A DNA stretch of 64,000 bases. Origin: Mycolicibacterium goodii. Lineage in GTDB: Bacteria > Actinomycetota > Actinomycetes > Mycobacteriales > Mycobacteriaceae. The position numbers and the translations under genes are program-made. This document shows positions 45,799 to 54,968 of this stretch, piece after piece. Location of the stretch: the NCBI RefSeq assembly GCF_001187505.1, contig NZ_CP012150.1, positions 992,001 through 1,056,000 on the forward strand. Direction: 5' to 3'. Below the pieces are notes generated by a model. It was not told where the DNA came from. It did not search any database and saw nothing but the letters and a program-made list of their open reading frames with translations. Each line of letters begins with the position of its first letter. The first letter of the stretch is position 1.

Positions 45799-46389
45799 CT
45801 AGAAGGTGAGGCCCGTGGTGTCGAAGAACCACAGCGCCGAGGTGAGCCAGACGTAGACGAGCACAAAGAACAGCAGACCACCCATGACGGGGATGATCCA
45901 CGGTTTCAGCCCTTTTCGGGTCAACAACATCATCTTGGTCACGAAGACGCCGTAGAAGAAGCAACCGAACAGCGAGTGGAACAGCACCCGCGCGTCGCCG
46001 CCCTGGAAGCCGAGGGCGTACAGGCAGTGCACCGCGACCGGGACGCTGGCCAGCACCGCGACCCGGCCCGACCACACATGCGCGGGGGCGATCCATCGCG
46101 GTGCGCGGCCGCTGGGCGTGAGCCGGTACATCACGAACGCCGACACCAACTGGAAGACGGCCAGGCTGACGGCCAGGGTCGCCAGCCACGATTTCACCGC
46201 GGTCCCGCTGGAGAAGCCGGCCAGGCTGATCGAGAAGAACTGCGGCTCATGCACTCTGCCGAACACCCCGAGGCCGACCGCGACCGCGGAGCCGACCAGG
46301 ACCGGAACCAGGATCATCGAGACGCCCCGAGGTGTGACGACCGGCGCCGGCCTGGTGGGCGCCGAATAGAAGTCGGGATCAGAAGACAC
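45799..46389 (-). CDS. DUF6529-like multi-pass membrane protein
   Basis: 196 residues from the GTG at 46389, overlapping the upstream gene end by 11 bases. Five membrane helices with conserved His residues (APAHVWSGRVAVLASVPVAVHCLYALG, LFHSLFGCFFYGVFVTKMMLL). Conserved His and the Rieske partner suggest a haem b or quinone-linked electron carrier, a cytochrome b561-like job; this is inference. Confidence 0.72.
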   Translation of the reverse strand: MSSDPDFYSAPTRPAPVVTPRGVSMILVPVLVGSAVAVGLGVFGRVHEPQFFSISLAGFSSGTAVKSWLATLAVSLAVFQLVSAFVMYRLTPSGRAPRWIAPAHVWSGRVAVLASVPVAVHCLYALGFQGGDARVLFHSLFGCFFYGVFVTKMMLLTRKGLKPWIIPVMGGLLFFVLVYVWLTSALWFFDTTGLTF

Positions 46390-46882
46390 TGGTCGCTCCC
46401 GGTACTGCGGTGAAGTCCCAGTTCTTGTCACCGATGCGCAGGTTGCCGACGACGTTATTGCCCTGATGCGTGCCGTTGAGTTCGGAGGTCCTGGCCTGGT
46501 CGGTCAGTTTGAGCACCCCGTTCTCGGCGCTGCCCCACATCCACGTCTCGATGCCCTTGTTGTCGCATGCGTACGCACGTGCCTTGGCACCGTCGACCCG
46601 GATCTCCAGCGCGATGGTGCCGGTTTTGGTGGGGATGTCGGCGGTGAAGTCCTCGCGGTCGGCGAAGGGTCGCGGCGCGGGGGTGGCGGGTGGTGCCGCG
46701 GGTTTCGGGCTTACCGCGGCCGTACCCGTCGGTGCGGTCGCGGTCGACGCTGCGGCGGGCGGGTTCGCCGACGCCGCCGGTTCGGGTTGGCGGCTGACGT
46801 TGAGCAGGAACAGGCCGGTTCCGACGACGGCGACGGCCCCGATGGTGGCGATGGGTCCTTTGATGTTCATGCCGATGAGCAT
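46379..46882 (-). CDS. Exported hypothetical protein with Pro/Ala linker
   Basis: 167 residues from ATG 46882 (163 from 46870). A signal anchor near 10-30 (IATIGAVAVVGTGLFLLN) and a Pro/Ala/Thr linker precede a beta-rich domain of about 90 residues (SGTIAL..., RAYACDNKGIETWMWGSAENG, NNVVGNLRIGDKNW). The Cys and Trp cluster is conserved-looking. Function unknown. First gene of the Rieske operon, so it may be a partner of that electron carrier. Confidence 0.7.
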   Translation of the reverse strand: MLIGMNIKGPIATIGAVAVVGTGLFLLNVSRQPEPAASANPPAAASTATAPTGTAAVSPKPAAPPATPAPRPFADREDFTADIPTKTGTIALEIRVDGAKARAYACDNKGIETWMWGSAENGVLKLTDQARTSELNGTHQGNNVVGNLRIGDKNWDFTAVPGATSVF

Positions 46883-46977
46883 GCTCGCCGGGCGCCACCC
46901 GGCACTTGGAGAAGATGTGGAGATCGTCTGGAGATGTACCGCAGAAGTCAGGGGCGTGACCGCACGACCGGCCCGGC

Positions 46978-48708
46978 TCAGTGCGTGATCTGCCAGTCCG
47001 CGGCCTCGTGCTGCTGACGCCAGAACTCGTCGAACCGGCCACCGGCCGCGAGCAGACCCTCGATGGTGCCGTCCTCGACGATGCGCCCGCCGTCGAGGAA
47101 CAGCACCCGGTCGGCGTGCCGGATGCTCGCCAGACGGTGCGCGACGATCACCCGGGTGCGGTCCTGCAGATCGGCGGTCAGCGCGTCGACGACGGCGGCC
47201 TCGTTCTCGGTGTCGAGCGCGCTGGTGGCCTCGTCGACGAGCAGCACCGGTGCGGGTTTGACGAGCGCGCGGGCGATGCTGACACGTTGCCGCTCACCGC
47301 CGGACAGCGCGGCACCGGCCTCACCGACCTTCGAAGCGTCACCGTCGGGCAGGCGGCGAGTGAGCTCGTCGACCCGCGCGAGCCGCACCGCACCGGCCAA
47401 CCGGTCGCCGTCGGCCCCCGGATCGCCCACCAGGATGTTGTCGCGGATGGACCCGTCGAACAGGTAGGGGTGCTGGAACACCACACTCGTTGCGGCCCTG
47501 CGCGATTCGGCGTCGACGCTCGCGGCGTCCACGCCGTCGAGCAGCACCCGGCCCGCCGTCGGTTGATGCAGCCCGGCGATGAGCGACAGGATGGTGCTCT
47601 TACCGGATCCGGACGGGCCGACGATCGCGGTGGTGCTTCCCGGTTCGAGCACGAAGCTCACGCCGTCCAGCACAAGGTTGTCGCCATAGCCGAAGGTCAC
47701 GTTGTCGAACTCGATGCGCGGCGCGGATTTCCGATCCGCCGGCTGCACGGTGCCCGCACTCAACAGGGGTGCGTCGAGCACGGACCGGATGCGCCCGAGC
47801 GTGGCCCGGGTGGACTCGATGGCGGGAGCCAGTTCACTCAACGACGTGAACGGTTCGAGGTAGCGCGCCACCACGACGATCATCGCGATGGCCTCAGGCA
47901 CGCTCAGGGCGCCGCGCACTGTCAGCCACGTCGCCATTGCGGCGAGCAGGATCAGCGCGAGTTGGCCGGCGAGGCTGAACAGCAGTTGGCCCGGGATCTG
48001 CATCGCGAGCAGTCGCACGCCCGCGCCGTGCTGGGCGGCCAGCGCATCGCCGACGAGGCTGCGCGCGGGCTCGACCCGACGTGCCGAGCGCAGCGCCTGC
48101 TGGGTGCGGGCGAACTCGATGATCCGTTCGGTGAACGCGCTGTTGGTCTCGTCGGCGACGGTATCGGCCTTGCGGCTCAACCGGTTCGACGCCCACAGTG
48201 CGGCCAGCAGCACCACGACGCCCGCCAGGGCCGCCACCCCGAGCGGCGGCGACACCGCCACCAGGGCCACGGCGATCGCCGCCGGCAGCAGCACCGCACC
48301 GATCAGCGGGGTGAGCAGGTTGACCACCAGGCCCACCAGCTCCGGGCCGGTCGAGGCGATGGCCTGCCGGGCGGTCGCGGTGTTCTCGGCGGTCAGCCAG
48401 TCCAGCCGGATGTTCGGCAACCGGTCGGCGACATCGTGCTGGGTGTGGTCGAGCACCGCGAAGCCGAGGGTGAAGCCGAGCCGCGAGGTCGCGGTGTCGA
48501 CGATCCAGCCGAGCACGGTCGCCACGGTCAGCCATCCCAGCCACGGCCACGCCTCCTGCGGGGCGCCGCCGAACAGCGCGGCCACCAGCGGGACGAGCAG
48601 GACGGTTCCGACCGCGCGGATGATCACCGAGATGGCCGTCAGGACGGCGTACCGCCCCAGCGAGGCGCGCTTGTCGGCGGGGACGAGGGCGATCAGGGTG
48701 CGGATCAT
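46978..48708 (-). CDS. irtB: Iron-siderophore ABC transporter subunit IrtB
   Basis: 576 residues. Six-helix ABC exporter-fold domain, then an ATPase with Walker [10 protein letters not shown] (about 370), signature [16 protein letters not shown] and Walker [14 protein letters not shown]. With IrtA it forms the heterodimer that takes up ferric (carboxy)mycobactin in mycobacteria despite its exporter fold. Its ATG overlaps the irtA stop by four bases. Identification rests on the paired order with a SIP-domain IrtA. Confidence 0.93.
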   Translation of the reverse strand: MIRTLIALVPADKRASLGRYAVLTAISVIIRAVGTVLLVPLVAALFGGAPQEAWPWLGWLTVATVLGWIVDTATSRLGFTLGFAVLDHTQHDVADRLPNIRLDWLTAENTATARQAIASTGPELVGLVVNLLTPLIGAVLLPAAIAVALVAVSPPLGVAALAGVVVLLAALWASNRLSRKADTVADETNSAFTERIIEFARTQQALRSARRVEPARSLVGDALAAQHGAGVRLLAMQIPGQLLFSLAGQLALILLAAMATWLTVRGALSVPEAIAMIVVVARYLEPFTSLSELAPAIESTRATLGRIRSVLDAPLLSAGTVQPADRKSAPRIEFDNVTFGYGDNLVLDGVSFVLEPGSTTAIVGPSGSGKSTILSLIAGLHQPTAGRVLLDGVDAASVDAESRRAATSVVFQHPYLFDGSIRDNILVGDPGADGDRLAGAVRLARVDELTRRLPDGDASKVGEAGAALSGGERQRVSIARALVKPAPVLLVDEATSALDTENEAAVVDALTADLQDRTRVIVAHRLASIRHADRVLFLDGGRIVEDGTIEGLLAAGGRFDEFWRQQHEAADWQITH

Positions 48709-51293
48709 CGGGCGGACTCCCCCGCGGTGACGGGAGCGACGGCGGGGCGTTGTCCGGTCTCCCAGAGTTGACGGTAACGCCCGTGCGTGCTCAACAGTTG
48801 GTCGTGGGTGCCGGTTTCGACGACGTGTCCGCCGTCGAGCACCACGATCTGATCGGCATGCGTGATGGTGTGCAGGCGGTGCGCGATCACCAGCACCGTG
48901 CGGTCCTTGGTCAGCCGGTTGAGCGCCTGCTGCACCAGATACTCCGATTCCGGGTCGGCGAATGCGGTGGCCTCGTCGAGGATCAGCACCGGGGTGTCGG
49001 CGAGGATCGCCCGCGCGATGGTGAGCCGTTGCTTCTCACCGCCGGACAGGCTCGAGGCCGCACCCAGCGGGGTGTCATATCCGTTGGGCAGCCGAAGGAT
49101 CCGCTCATGGATCTGGGCGTCACGCGCGGCCGCCTGGATCCGCTCGATGCCCGCGTCGGGGTCGGCCAGCGCGATGTTCTCGGCGACGGTGCCGCCGACG
49201 AGCTGGGTGTCCTGCAGTACGAAGCCGACCTGACGGTAGAGCTCATCGGCGGTGAGGGTGCGGATGTCCCTGCCGCCCAGCCGGATCGCGCCCGCGTCGA
49301 CGTCGTGGAACCGGGCCAGCAGCGCGGCCAGCGTCGACTTGCCCGAGCCGGACGGCCCCACCAGCGCCGTCACGGTGCCGGGCTTGAGCTCCAGCGAGAT
49401 ATCGTGCAGCACCGGGACGTCCGGCCGGTATCCGAAGGTTACGTGGTCGAACACCACGGCAGGCTCGCCGTCACGCCGATCGGCCTGCTCGCGGATGTCG
49501 AGTTCGGTTTCGTCGAGCGTGGTCTGGATGCGCCGGGCCGCGAGCATGCCGCCGCGGATCCCGCCGAGACCGTAGCCGATGCCGAGCAGCCGAACACCGA
49601 AGGTGGTGCCCAGCAACAGGAACGGGAGGATGTCCACCGGATCCATGGCGCCGGAGGCGATCATCGGGGTGCCTGCCGCGACGATGATCCACAGGAATGT
49701 GCCGGGCCGGGTGACGAGGTCCATCATCGACTTCTTGCCGGTGAACGGTTTCTGCCAGGCGACCAGGAAGCCGATGTACTCGTCGAGGCGGCGCCGGAAG
49801 CTGGATGCCGCCGCACCGCCGAACACGCGGACCACGGGCTGGCCTTCGAGGTAGGCGCCGGCCTCGCTGCTCATCCGTTCGGCCCAGCGCTGCGACTGGG
49901 CGATCTTGGGTCCGGACTGGATCGTCATGACCGTCATCAGCACCAGGTAGGTGAGCACCGGGATGAACAGCACGAGGGTCAGGCGCCAGTCGACGGTGAA
50001 CAGGTAGACGAGCACCGCCACCGGGGCGATGACGGCTGCGACCGCATCCGGGATGGCGTGCGTGATCAGGTAGTGCAGCGACAGGGTGTCGTCCTGCACG
50101 AGCTGTTTGATGGACCCCGATCCGCGAGCGGTGAACCAGCCCAACGGAAGACGGCTCATCTTGGTCAGCAGCCGGGTCCGCAGATCACGGGCGAACCGTG
50201 CGTCGACCAGGTGCAACCACAGGGTCAGCGCCGCGGCCAGCACGCTGCCCGCGCCCAGCAGCGAGACCGCCACCACGCCCAATGTCCACAGCGAGTCCGA
50301 GGACGCGCCGGTCAGCAGCAGCAGCGCCAGTTCCACCAGCAGGACGAACGGTGCGAGTTGCACGAGCGTGATGACCGCCTGCAGCACGCCCGAGACGATG
50401 AGCTTGTTCTTCAGCGGCGCCAGGAGTCGGCCTGCGGCCTGGGCCCGCCAGTTGCCGCGCGGTGCCGCCGCGGAAGCCGGGGTCGCTGCGGTGTTCTTGG
50501 CGGGTTCGGTGACTTCGACCTCGGCTGCCTTGTCGGTCTTCTCGTCGTCGCCGCGCTTGGTGCCCATCGCCCGGCCCTCGGTCCAGTAGGCCTGCGGGTG
50601 CAGTTCGGTCTTGGGGAAACCGAACTCGTCACGCAGCCGGGTGCGCAGATGCTTGAGCGAGCCGGCCTCCGGGGTGACCCAGCAGTACCAGTTGGACCAG
50701 TCGCGGGCCTCGATGGCGTTGGCCAGCGACGTGGCGTCCTCACGCACGACCCAGTGCAGACGCATCCGGGGGTGTTCGGCGATCGGGATGAGCCGGTCGC
50801 TGTCGTCGTGCTCTTCGAGATACACCTCGATCGGGATGTCATGTGGGACAACGCCGATGATGCCATTGATGGCCGGTGTGGCCGCGGCGTCGCCGATCAG
50901 CAGGTATCCCGCGGGCGGGTCCTCGGGGACGCTGAAACCGGCCGAGCCGAGTGTCATCACCGCGATGCTGTCGCCCGGCTTGGCGGTCTTCGCCCACTGC
51001 GATGCCGGGCCCGCCGGTTCGTGCAGCACGACGTCGATCGCGAAATCACCGGTCTGCGGCGACATCTCCGACATCGTGTAGGCACGCTGGAACTCGGTCT
51101 TGGATCCGTCCGGGTCCGGGAACCAGAAGCGCAGCCATGATGTCGGTTCGGCCACCGCGTCTTCGAACAACGTCGGTGAAACCAGCCGCAGCCGTACGAG
51201 ATTCGGCGTGATCTCCTCGGTGCCGACCACCGTCGCCCGGTGGTCCCGCGCACCGAAGCCACGCATCATCACCCCTTGGATTCCGCGCGCCAT
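48705..51293 (-). CDS. irtA: Iron-siderophore ABC transporter subunit IrtA with SIP reductase domain
   Basis: 862 residues. The N-terminal 245 residues are a FAD-binding siderophore-interacting domain ([10 protein letters not shown] carries the R-x-Y-T flavin motif; [10 protein letters not shown] follows), which reduces ferric siderophore on the cytosolic face. A charged linker, an exporter-fold membrane domain (about 290-590) and an ATPase (Walker A near 645, signature [26 protein letters not shown]) follow. It starts one base inside the stop of a TetR gene, so all three are one operon. Confidence 0.95.
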   Translation of the reverse strand: MARGIQGVMMRGFGARDHRATVVGTEEITPNLVRLRLVSPTLFEDAVAEPTSWLRFWFPDPDGSKTEFQRAYTMSEMSPQTGDFAIDVVLHEPAGPASQWAKTAKPGDSIAVMTLGSAGFSVPEDPPAGYLLIGDAAATPAINGIIGVVPHDIPIEVYLEEHDDSDRLIPIAEHPRMRLHWVVREDATSLANAIEARDWSNWYCWVTPEAGSLKHLRTRLRDEFGFPKTELHPQAYWTEGRAMGTKRGDDEKTDKAAEVEVTEPAKNTAATPASAAAPRGNWRAQAAGRLLAPLKNKLIVSGVLQAVITLVQLAPFVLLVELALLLLTGASSDSLWTLGVVAVSLLGAGSVLAAALTLWLHLVDARFARDLRTRLLTKMSRLPLGWFTARGSGSIKQLVQDDTLSLHYLITHAIPDAVAAVIAPVAVLVYLFTVDWRLTLVLFIPVLTYLVLMTVMTIQSGPKIAQSQRWAERMSSEAGAYLEGQPVVRVFGGAAASSFRRRLDEYIGFLVAWQKPFTGKKSMMDLVTRPGTFLWIIVAAGTPMIASGAMDPVDILPFLLLGTTFGVRLLGIGYGLGGIRGGMLAARRIQTTLDETELDIREQADRRDGEPAVVFDHVTFGYRPDVPVLHDISLELKPGTVTALVGPSGSGKSTLAALLARFHDVDAGAIRLGGRDIRTLTADELYRQVGFVLQDTQLVGGTVAENIALADPDAGIERIQAAARDAQIHERILRLPNGYDTPLGAASSLSGGEKQRLTIARAILADTPVLILDEATAFADPESEYLVQQALNRLTKDRTVLVIAHRLHTITHADQIVVLDGGHVVETGTHDQLLSTHGRYRQLWETGQRPAVAPVTAGESAR

Positions 51294-52018
51294 CAGCGGT
51301 CCTCTCCCGTGGTCGTCAGTTCTGCCACGATTCGGTCCATCGACCGGCCGGGTGTTGCCGCGGTCAGCAGACCGCGGATCACCGCGTTGAGTAGAAGTTC
51401 GAGGTACTGGTCGCCGGTGAGCTGCAGGCCCGCGGTGTGCACGGGTCCCAGTTGCGCATCGGCCGCGAGGCGTTCGGCGGCGGCGTCGCGCTCGCGGTCG
51501 TAGCCCTCGTCGGAGTGGCTGGCCTCGTCCTTCATCTCGTGTTGGGCGGCCACCCCGACCGCGATGAGCGCGACCGAACTGCTGAGCAGTGCCGCGGCCT
51601 CGGCGGTGTATCCGCGCCGCTGCAGGATCGCGATCTCTTCGGCCAGCAGGCGGGCGCCGGCCTCGCCGCGCGGGAACAGCAGTTGCAGGTAGCGGGCGAG
51701 CCCGGGGTTCCGCAGCGCGAAGCGGTGCAGCGTCATACCGAACCCCAGCAGGTGCGCCTCGATGGCGTCGTCGGCGTTCTCACCGAGTTCGAGGTCGGCG
51801 AGCAAGCTCTCCCCCACCAGCCGCTCGAGTTCCCAGCGCCCGTCGATGTGTCGGTACAGCGCGGTGGCCGAGACACCGAGCCGGGCGGCGACCGCGTTGA
51901 TGCTGAGGCGGTTCATGCCCAGCTCACGGCCTACCGCGACGATGTCGGCGACGGTGATCAGCCGTGGTCGTCCGCCCACCCGGGTCGCCGCGTCGTGCAC
52001 TGCCACCTCTACCTCCAA
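51293..52018 (-). CDS. TetR-family regulator at the head of the irtA-irtB operon
   Basis: 241 residues. TetR helix-turn-helix at about 22-62 ([32 protein letters not shown]) and a C-terminal domain that is long for the family. The stop overlaps the irtA start by one base (TGATG), so it is the first gene of the operon. Control of iron uptake by a TetR in addition to IdeR would be a second input; the ligand is unknown. Confidence 0.83.
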   Translation of the reverse strand: MEVEVAVHDAATRVGGRPRLITVADIVAVGRELGMNRLSINAVAARLGVSATALYRHIDGRWELERLVGESLLADLELGENADDAIEAHLLGFGMTLHRFALRNPGLARYLQLLFPRGEAGARLLAEEIAILQRRGYTAEAAALLSSSVALIAVGVAAQHEMKDEASHSDEGYDRERDAAAERLAADAQLGPVHTAGLQLTGDQYLELLLNAVIRGLLTAATPGRSMDRIVAELTTTGEDR

Positions 52019-52038
52019 GGAAAGTTACCCCCACAAAC

Positions 52039-52052
52039 TAAGGGTGACCTTA
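52039..52052. promoter_or_regulatory. Weak iron-box-like palindrome upstream of TetR-irtAB
   Basis: TAAGG-GTGA-CCTTA (52039-52052) lies in the divergent gap. It keeps only part of the IdeR box (about 11 of 19 positions by eye), so it is a candidate only. IdeR control of irtA is known in mycobacteria; the site here is unproven. A second dyad GTTACCC...GGGTGAC overlaps it and may serve the TetR. Confidence 0.35.
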
Positions 52053-52077
52053 CCGCCCGTCAACACCTTCCCCGGTT

Positions 52078-52101
52078 ACAGAGCAACTGCTCTGTTACTG
52101 T
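52078..52101 (+). promoter_or_regulatory. TetR operator over the promoter of the TetR-hydratase operon
   Basis: ACAGAGCA-AC-TGCTCTGT (52078-52095) is a perfect 8+2+8 dyad. A -10 TACTGT (52096-52101) follows at once, and the ATG at 52108 lies six bases later, so the message is probably leaderless and the site would block its own promoter. Confidence 0.75.
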
Positions 52102-52107
52102 GGCGTC

Positions 52108-52722
52108 ATGCCACGGCCCCGCATCCACGACCCGGAGGCGATCCTGGACGTGGCGGAGTCGCTCGCGGTCCGGCTCGGCGCCGCCGCGGTGACGATCCGC
52201 GCGGTCGGCGAGGCGGTCGGGGTGTCCAACGGGGCGCTGTACCACGAGTTCGGATCCCGCGCGGGCCTGCTGACCCGCGCGTGGTTGCGCGCCGCGCAAC
52301 GCCTGCAGGACGTCCTCGGTGAACTCGTCGACGCGGCAGGGCCGGGCACCGCGGCGATCGCGGCGGCATCACAGGCGTCGCTCATCTTCGCCGCACGGCA
52401 CCCGTCGTCGGCGGCGCTGGTGCTGCAGACCCGCCGCGATGAACTGCTCGGCGCCGATCCACCGGATGAAGTGCGGGCAGCCGAGAAACGCCTGGTCGAC
52501 TTGATGATTCAGCTCGCCGATGGTGCGTGGGGACGACGCGACCGCGCCGCCGTCGACACCGTCACGACCTGTATCGTCGACCTACCCACGGCAATTCTGC
52601 TGCAACGCAACAGAATCGCCGATCCAACCGCTCGACGACACCTGCAGGCCGCGGTTGCGGCCGTCCTCGCCGTGGGGCCCGCGCCCCGTTCCCGACGACA
52701 GCAAACACAGGAGGCATCATGA
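52108..52722 (+). CDS. TetR-family autoregulator
   Basis: 204 residues. HTH: DPEAILDVAESLAVRLGAAAVTIRAVGEAVGVSNGALYHEF (quoted in part: TIRAVGEAVGVSNGALYHEF). The ATG at 52108 is fixed by the -10 six bases upstream. It overlaps the enoyl-CoA hydratase start by four bases (ATGA), so the pair is one operon; CoA thioesters or fatty acids are plausible effectors, by analogy with FadR-like TetR proteins. Confidence 0.85.
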   Translation: MPRPRIHDPEAILDVAESLAVRLGAAAVTIRAVGEAVGVSNGALYHEFGSRAGLLTRAWLRAAQRLQDVLGELVDAAGPGTAAIAAASQASLIFAARHPSSAALVLQTRRDELLGADPPDEVRAAEKRLVDLMIQLADGAWGRRDRAAVDTVTTCIVDLPTAILLQRNRIADPTARRHLQAAVAAVLAVGPAPRSRRQQTQEAS

Positions 52723-53375
52723 CAGCGACCCTCGACTACGACGGCGATATCGCCATCCTCGACCTGGGTGACGACGAGAACCGGTTCACGCCAGAGTTCC
52801 TCGATGAGGTCGACGCGCTTCTCGACGCAGTACTCGAAAAGGGCGCCCACGGTCTGGTGACCACCGCCGACAGCAAGTTCTACTCCAACGGACTGGATCT
52901 GGAATGGCTTGGTGCCCACAGTGATCAGGGCGCGTGGTACGTGGGCCGGGTGCAGGGTCTGCTGGCTCGGGTACTGACCTTTCCGGTACCCACGGCGGCC
53001 GCGGTGGTCGGGCACGCCTTCGGCGCAGGGGCGATGCTGGCCATGGCGCACGACTATCGCGTGATGCGCGAGGACCGCGGGTTCTTCTGTTTTCCCGAGG
53101 TCGACATCCACATCCCGTTCACGCCGGGCATGGCGGCGCTGATCCAGGCCAAGCTGACACCGCAGGCCGCGATCGCGTCGATGACCACCGGTCGGCGCCT
53201 CGGTGGCACCGAGGCGCACGCGCACGGAATCGTCGACGCCACGGCACCCGAGGGGTCGGTGACGCAGACCGCGAGCACGCTGCTTCGGCCCATCGGCAAG
53301 AAGGATCAGGGCACGCTCGGCGCGATCAAGCAGGTGATGTTCGGCGCGGCCGCAACGGCTCTGCTCACTCCCTAG
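52719..53375 (+). CDS. Enoyl-CoA hydratase/isomerase-family protein
   Basis: 218 residues, short for the crotonase family (about 260). Oxyanion-hole segments SKFYSNGLDLEWL and VGHAFGAGAMLAMAHDYRVMRED are present; the usual catalytic Glu of hydratases in the second segment is not evident, and FCFPEVDIHIPFTPGM suggests a plant/fungal-type delta3-delta2-enoyl-CoA isomerase instead. Member of the TetR operon at 52108. Reaction not certain. Confidence 0.83.
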   Translation: MTATLDYDGDIAILDLGDDENRFTPEFLDEVDALLDAVLEKGAHGLVTTADSKFYSNGLDLEWLGAHSDQGAWYVGRVQGLLARVLTFPVPTAAAVVGHAFGAGAMLAMAHDYRVMREDRGFFCFPEVDIHIPFTPGMAALIQAKLTPQAAIASMTTGRRLGGTEAHAHGIVDATAPEGSVTQTASTLLRPIGKKDQGTLGAIKQVMFGAAATALLTP

Positions 53376-53430
53376 AGCGGAATCGTCGCGGTGTTGCGAG
53401 CCCGACGCCGTTGTCTCTCACTCGAGGAGG

Positions 53431-53736
53431 TCAGCCGCCCCAGCCGCGCTGACCGTCCCAACCGCCGCATATTCCGTTGAAGCAGCCGTGGCCCCAGCCA
53501 CCCTGCACGGGGTTCCAGCCGCCGCAGCCGTTCCAGCCGGGGCCGCTGTCGCAGCCGCCACCGCCACCCGCGTCGCCGTGGCCCGACGGACTCGCCAGGA
53601 CAACCTGATTGGTCCCGGTCATATCTGTGATCGTGGAGGGCGCGTCGGCAAGGAGCGCTGCTGTGGGACCGGCTGCGATCGCCGCCGCTGCCCCTGCTAC
53701 GAAGACCGACCCCACGAGTTTCCGCATCGTTAGCAT
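53431..53736 (-). CDS. Secreted Gly/Trp/Cys-rich small protein
   Basis: 101 residues from the ATG at 53736 (GGGGGAG nine bases upstream). Signal peptide to about residue 34 (LVGSVFVAGAAAAIAAGPTAALLA). The mature 65 residues are rich in Gly and Trp with paired Cys (GGGGGCDSGPGWNGCGGW; HGCFNGICGGW), which suggests disulfide-held loops. No known motif. Comparable Gly/Trp secreted proteins exist in mycobacteria but functions are unknown to me. Confidence 0.65.
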   Translation of the reverse strand: MLTMRKLVGSVFVAGAAAAIAAGPTAALLADAPSTITDMTGTNQVVLASPSGHGDAGGGGGCDSGPGWNGCGGWNPVQGGWGHGCFNGICGGWDGQRGWGG

Positions 53737-54023
53737 GACTCCATACTCCCCCGATTCTCGCTGCCTGCCAAGGAAGTTGTGCTGCTCCCGGCACTTCTGA
53801 GGTCTTGCCGCGGGGTATCGCAACATCGAGTCGGTCCAGCCGGTTCGGTGTCCCGGCGGTCGCAGAACACCGGCTCGACCGGCATTTTCACACGTAGATC
53901 GTTTGGAGATACGTCGACCGTCGCGCCAGAGAACCGCGCTCCCACATCCCATCGCACGACGGCCAGCAACGGCGGCATCGCGGCGGCGGGTCGCGGTGAG
54001 TTCAGGGCGAGTCGCGGGTGAGT

Positions 54024-54521
54024 TCAGCCCTGCGGCAGTGCCCCTGGCGCGCGCACCACCATGGGCACGGCCGGGAAGTACGAGGCCATCTCGGAGCGGG
54101 ACTTGCGCAGGGCCGCGGTGCCGTAGCCGCGCTTGCGGAAGTCCGGATGGATCCAGATGCGAACGTTCACCTCGCCGCCGACGAGTTCACCGAACACCAT
54201 TCCGACCTTCTGCCCGCCTTCGACCGCGACGAACCAGGCCGCTTCTTCGGCGTCGACGCGGCTCAGCGCGGCGCGGATCTCCTCATCGAGATCGGCCGCG
54301 GGCGCACCGGAACCGTCACCCGACGCACCGACGTCGGCCGTGCGGGCCGCGAAGATGTCGCGGTCCTCGGTCTCGGAGAACGGGCGCAGCTCCAGGGTGT
54401 CCCCCGCGCTGGCGGGCCGTTCCTGCAGCGTGAAGCTCAGCCGGCTGTTGAGGTCGTCGAGTTCGGCGGCGATCTGCCGACGCGACTCCTTGGTGATCTG
54501 CGCGAAGGACAACCCGATCAC
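54024..54521 (-). CDS. GNAT-family acetyltransferase, possibly frameshifted at its start
   Basis: 165 residues from the GTG at 54521. GNAT motif A is clear: VRIWIHPDFRKRGYGTAAL (R-x-x-G-x-G/A near residue 138). Upstream in another frame an ATG at 54588 begins MTDPDKAAARRDITDAL, and the natural continuation TAAEAVIGLSFAQ is in the GTG frame, which suggests the longer ancestral gene (54588-54024) has lost or gained a base near 54538. Either the GTG start is used or the gene is lightly damaged. Substrate unknown. Confidence 0.7.
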   Translation of the reverse strand: MIGLSFAQITKESRRQIAAELDDLNSRLSFTLQERPASAGDTLELRPFSETEDRDIFAARTADVGASGDGSGAPAADLDEEIRAALSRVDAEEAAWFVAVEGGQKVGMVFGELVGGEVNVRIWIHPDFRKRGYGTAALRKSRSEMASYFPAVPMVVRAPGALPQG

Positions 54522-54611
54522 GGCCTCGGCCGCGGTGCAGGGCGTCGGTGATGTCGCGGCGCGCGGCGGCCTTGTCCGGGTCGGTCATATCGCCGAGCGT
54601 AGCGGTCACGC

Positions 54612-54767
54612 TCAGAGCCGGGACATCTCCCGCGACATCAGCGCCGATTCGAAGTAGGTCCACCTCGTCGGGTAGTCGTGATGGCGCCCGTGGTCATGGC
54701 CGTCCACCGAGTGCTTCTGCAGCCAGCGCTCGATCGCGGTCGGCTTGGGCGCAGTGATCACCAACAT
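54612..54767 (-). CDS. 51-residue small protein
   Basis: ATG at 54767 has a strong AGGGAGG six bases upstream. The protein reads MLVITAPKPTAIERWLQKHS near its start, with a His/Asp-rich middle (VDGHDHGRHHDYPTRW) and ends TYFESALMSREMSRL. It is too short for most gene finders but has good codon use and start signals. His residues could bind metal; no function is known. Confidence 0.6.
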   Translation of the reverse strand: MLVITAPKPTAIERWLQKHSVDGHDHGRHHDYPTRWTYFESALMSREMSRL

Positions 54768-54968
54768 CGCACGCCTCCCTTCGCCGGGCGAGGGTCACCA
54801 GCAAAGTGCCTTCTCAGGCGCTTTTTCTTACATCTGACAGAACCATCGCAAGGCGCCGGGATCATCCTCAGAACGGATGACTTCGACTAATATTTACTGT
54901 GACGTCAGACACACTGGAGTACTCGGCAATCACATGGCGACACCAACGAGCCACCCAGGAGCCGTGAC

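Noticed and set aside
46981..51140. Two long plus-strand frames (596 and 796 codons)
   Set aside because: Shadows of irtB and irtA; the minus-strand ABC motifs are unambiguous.
52039..52052. Strong IdeR box
   Set aside because: Only about 11 of 19 consensus positions match by eye, so it is listed only as a weak candidate.
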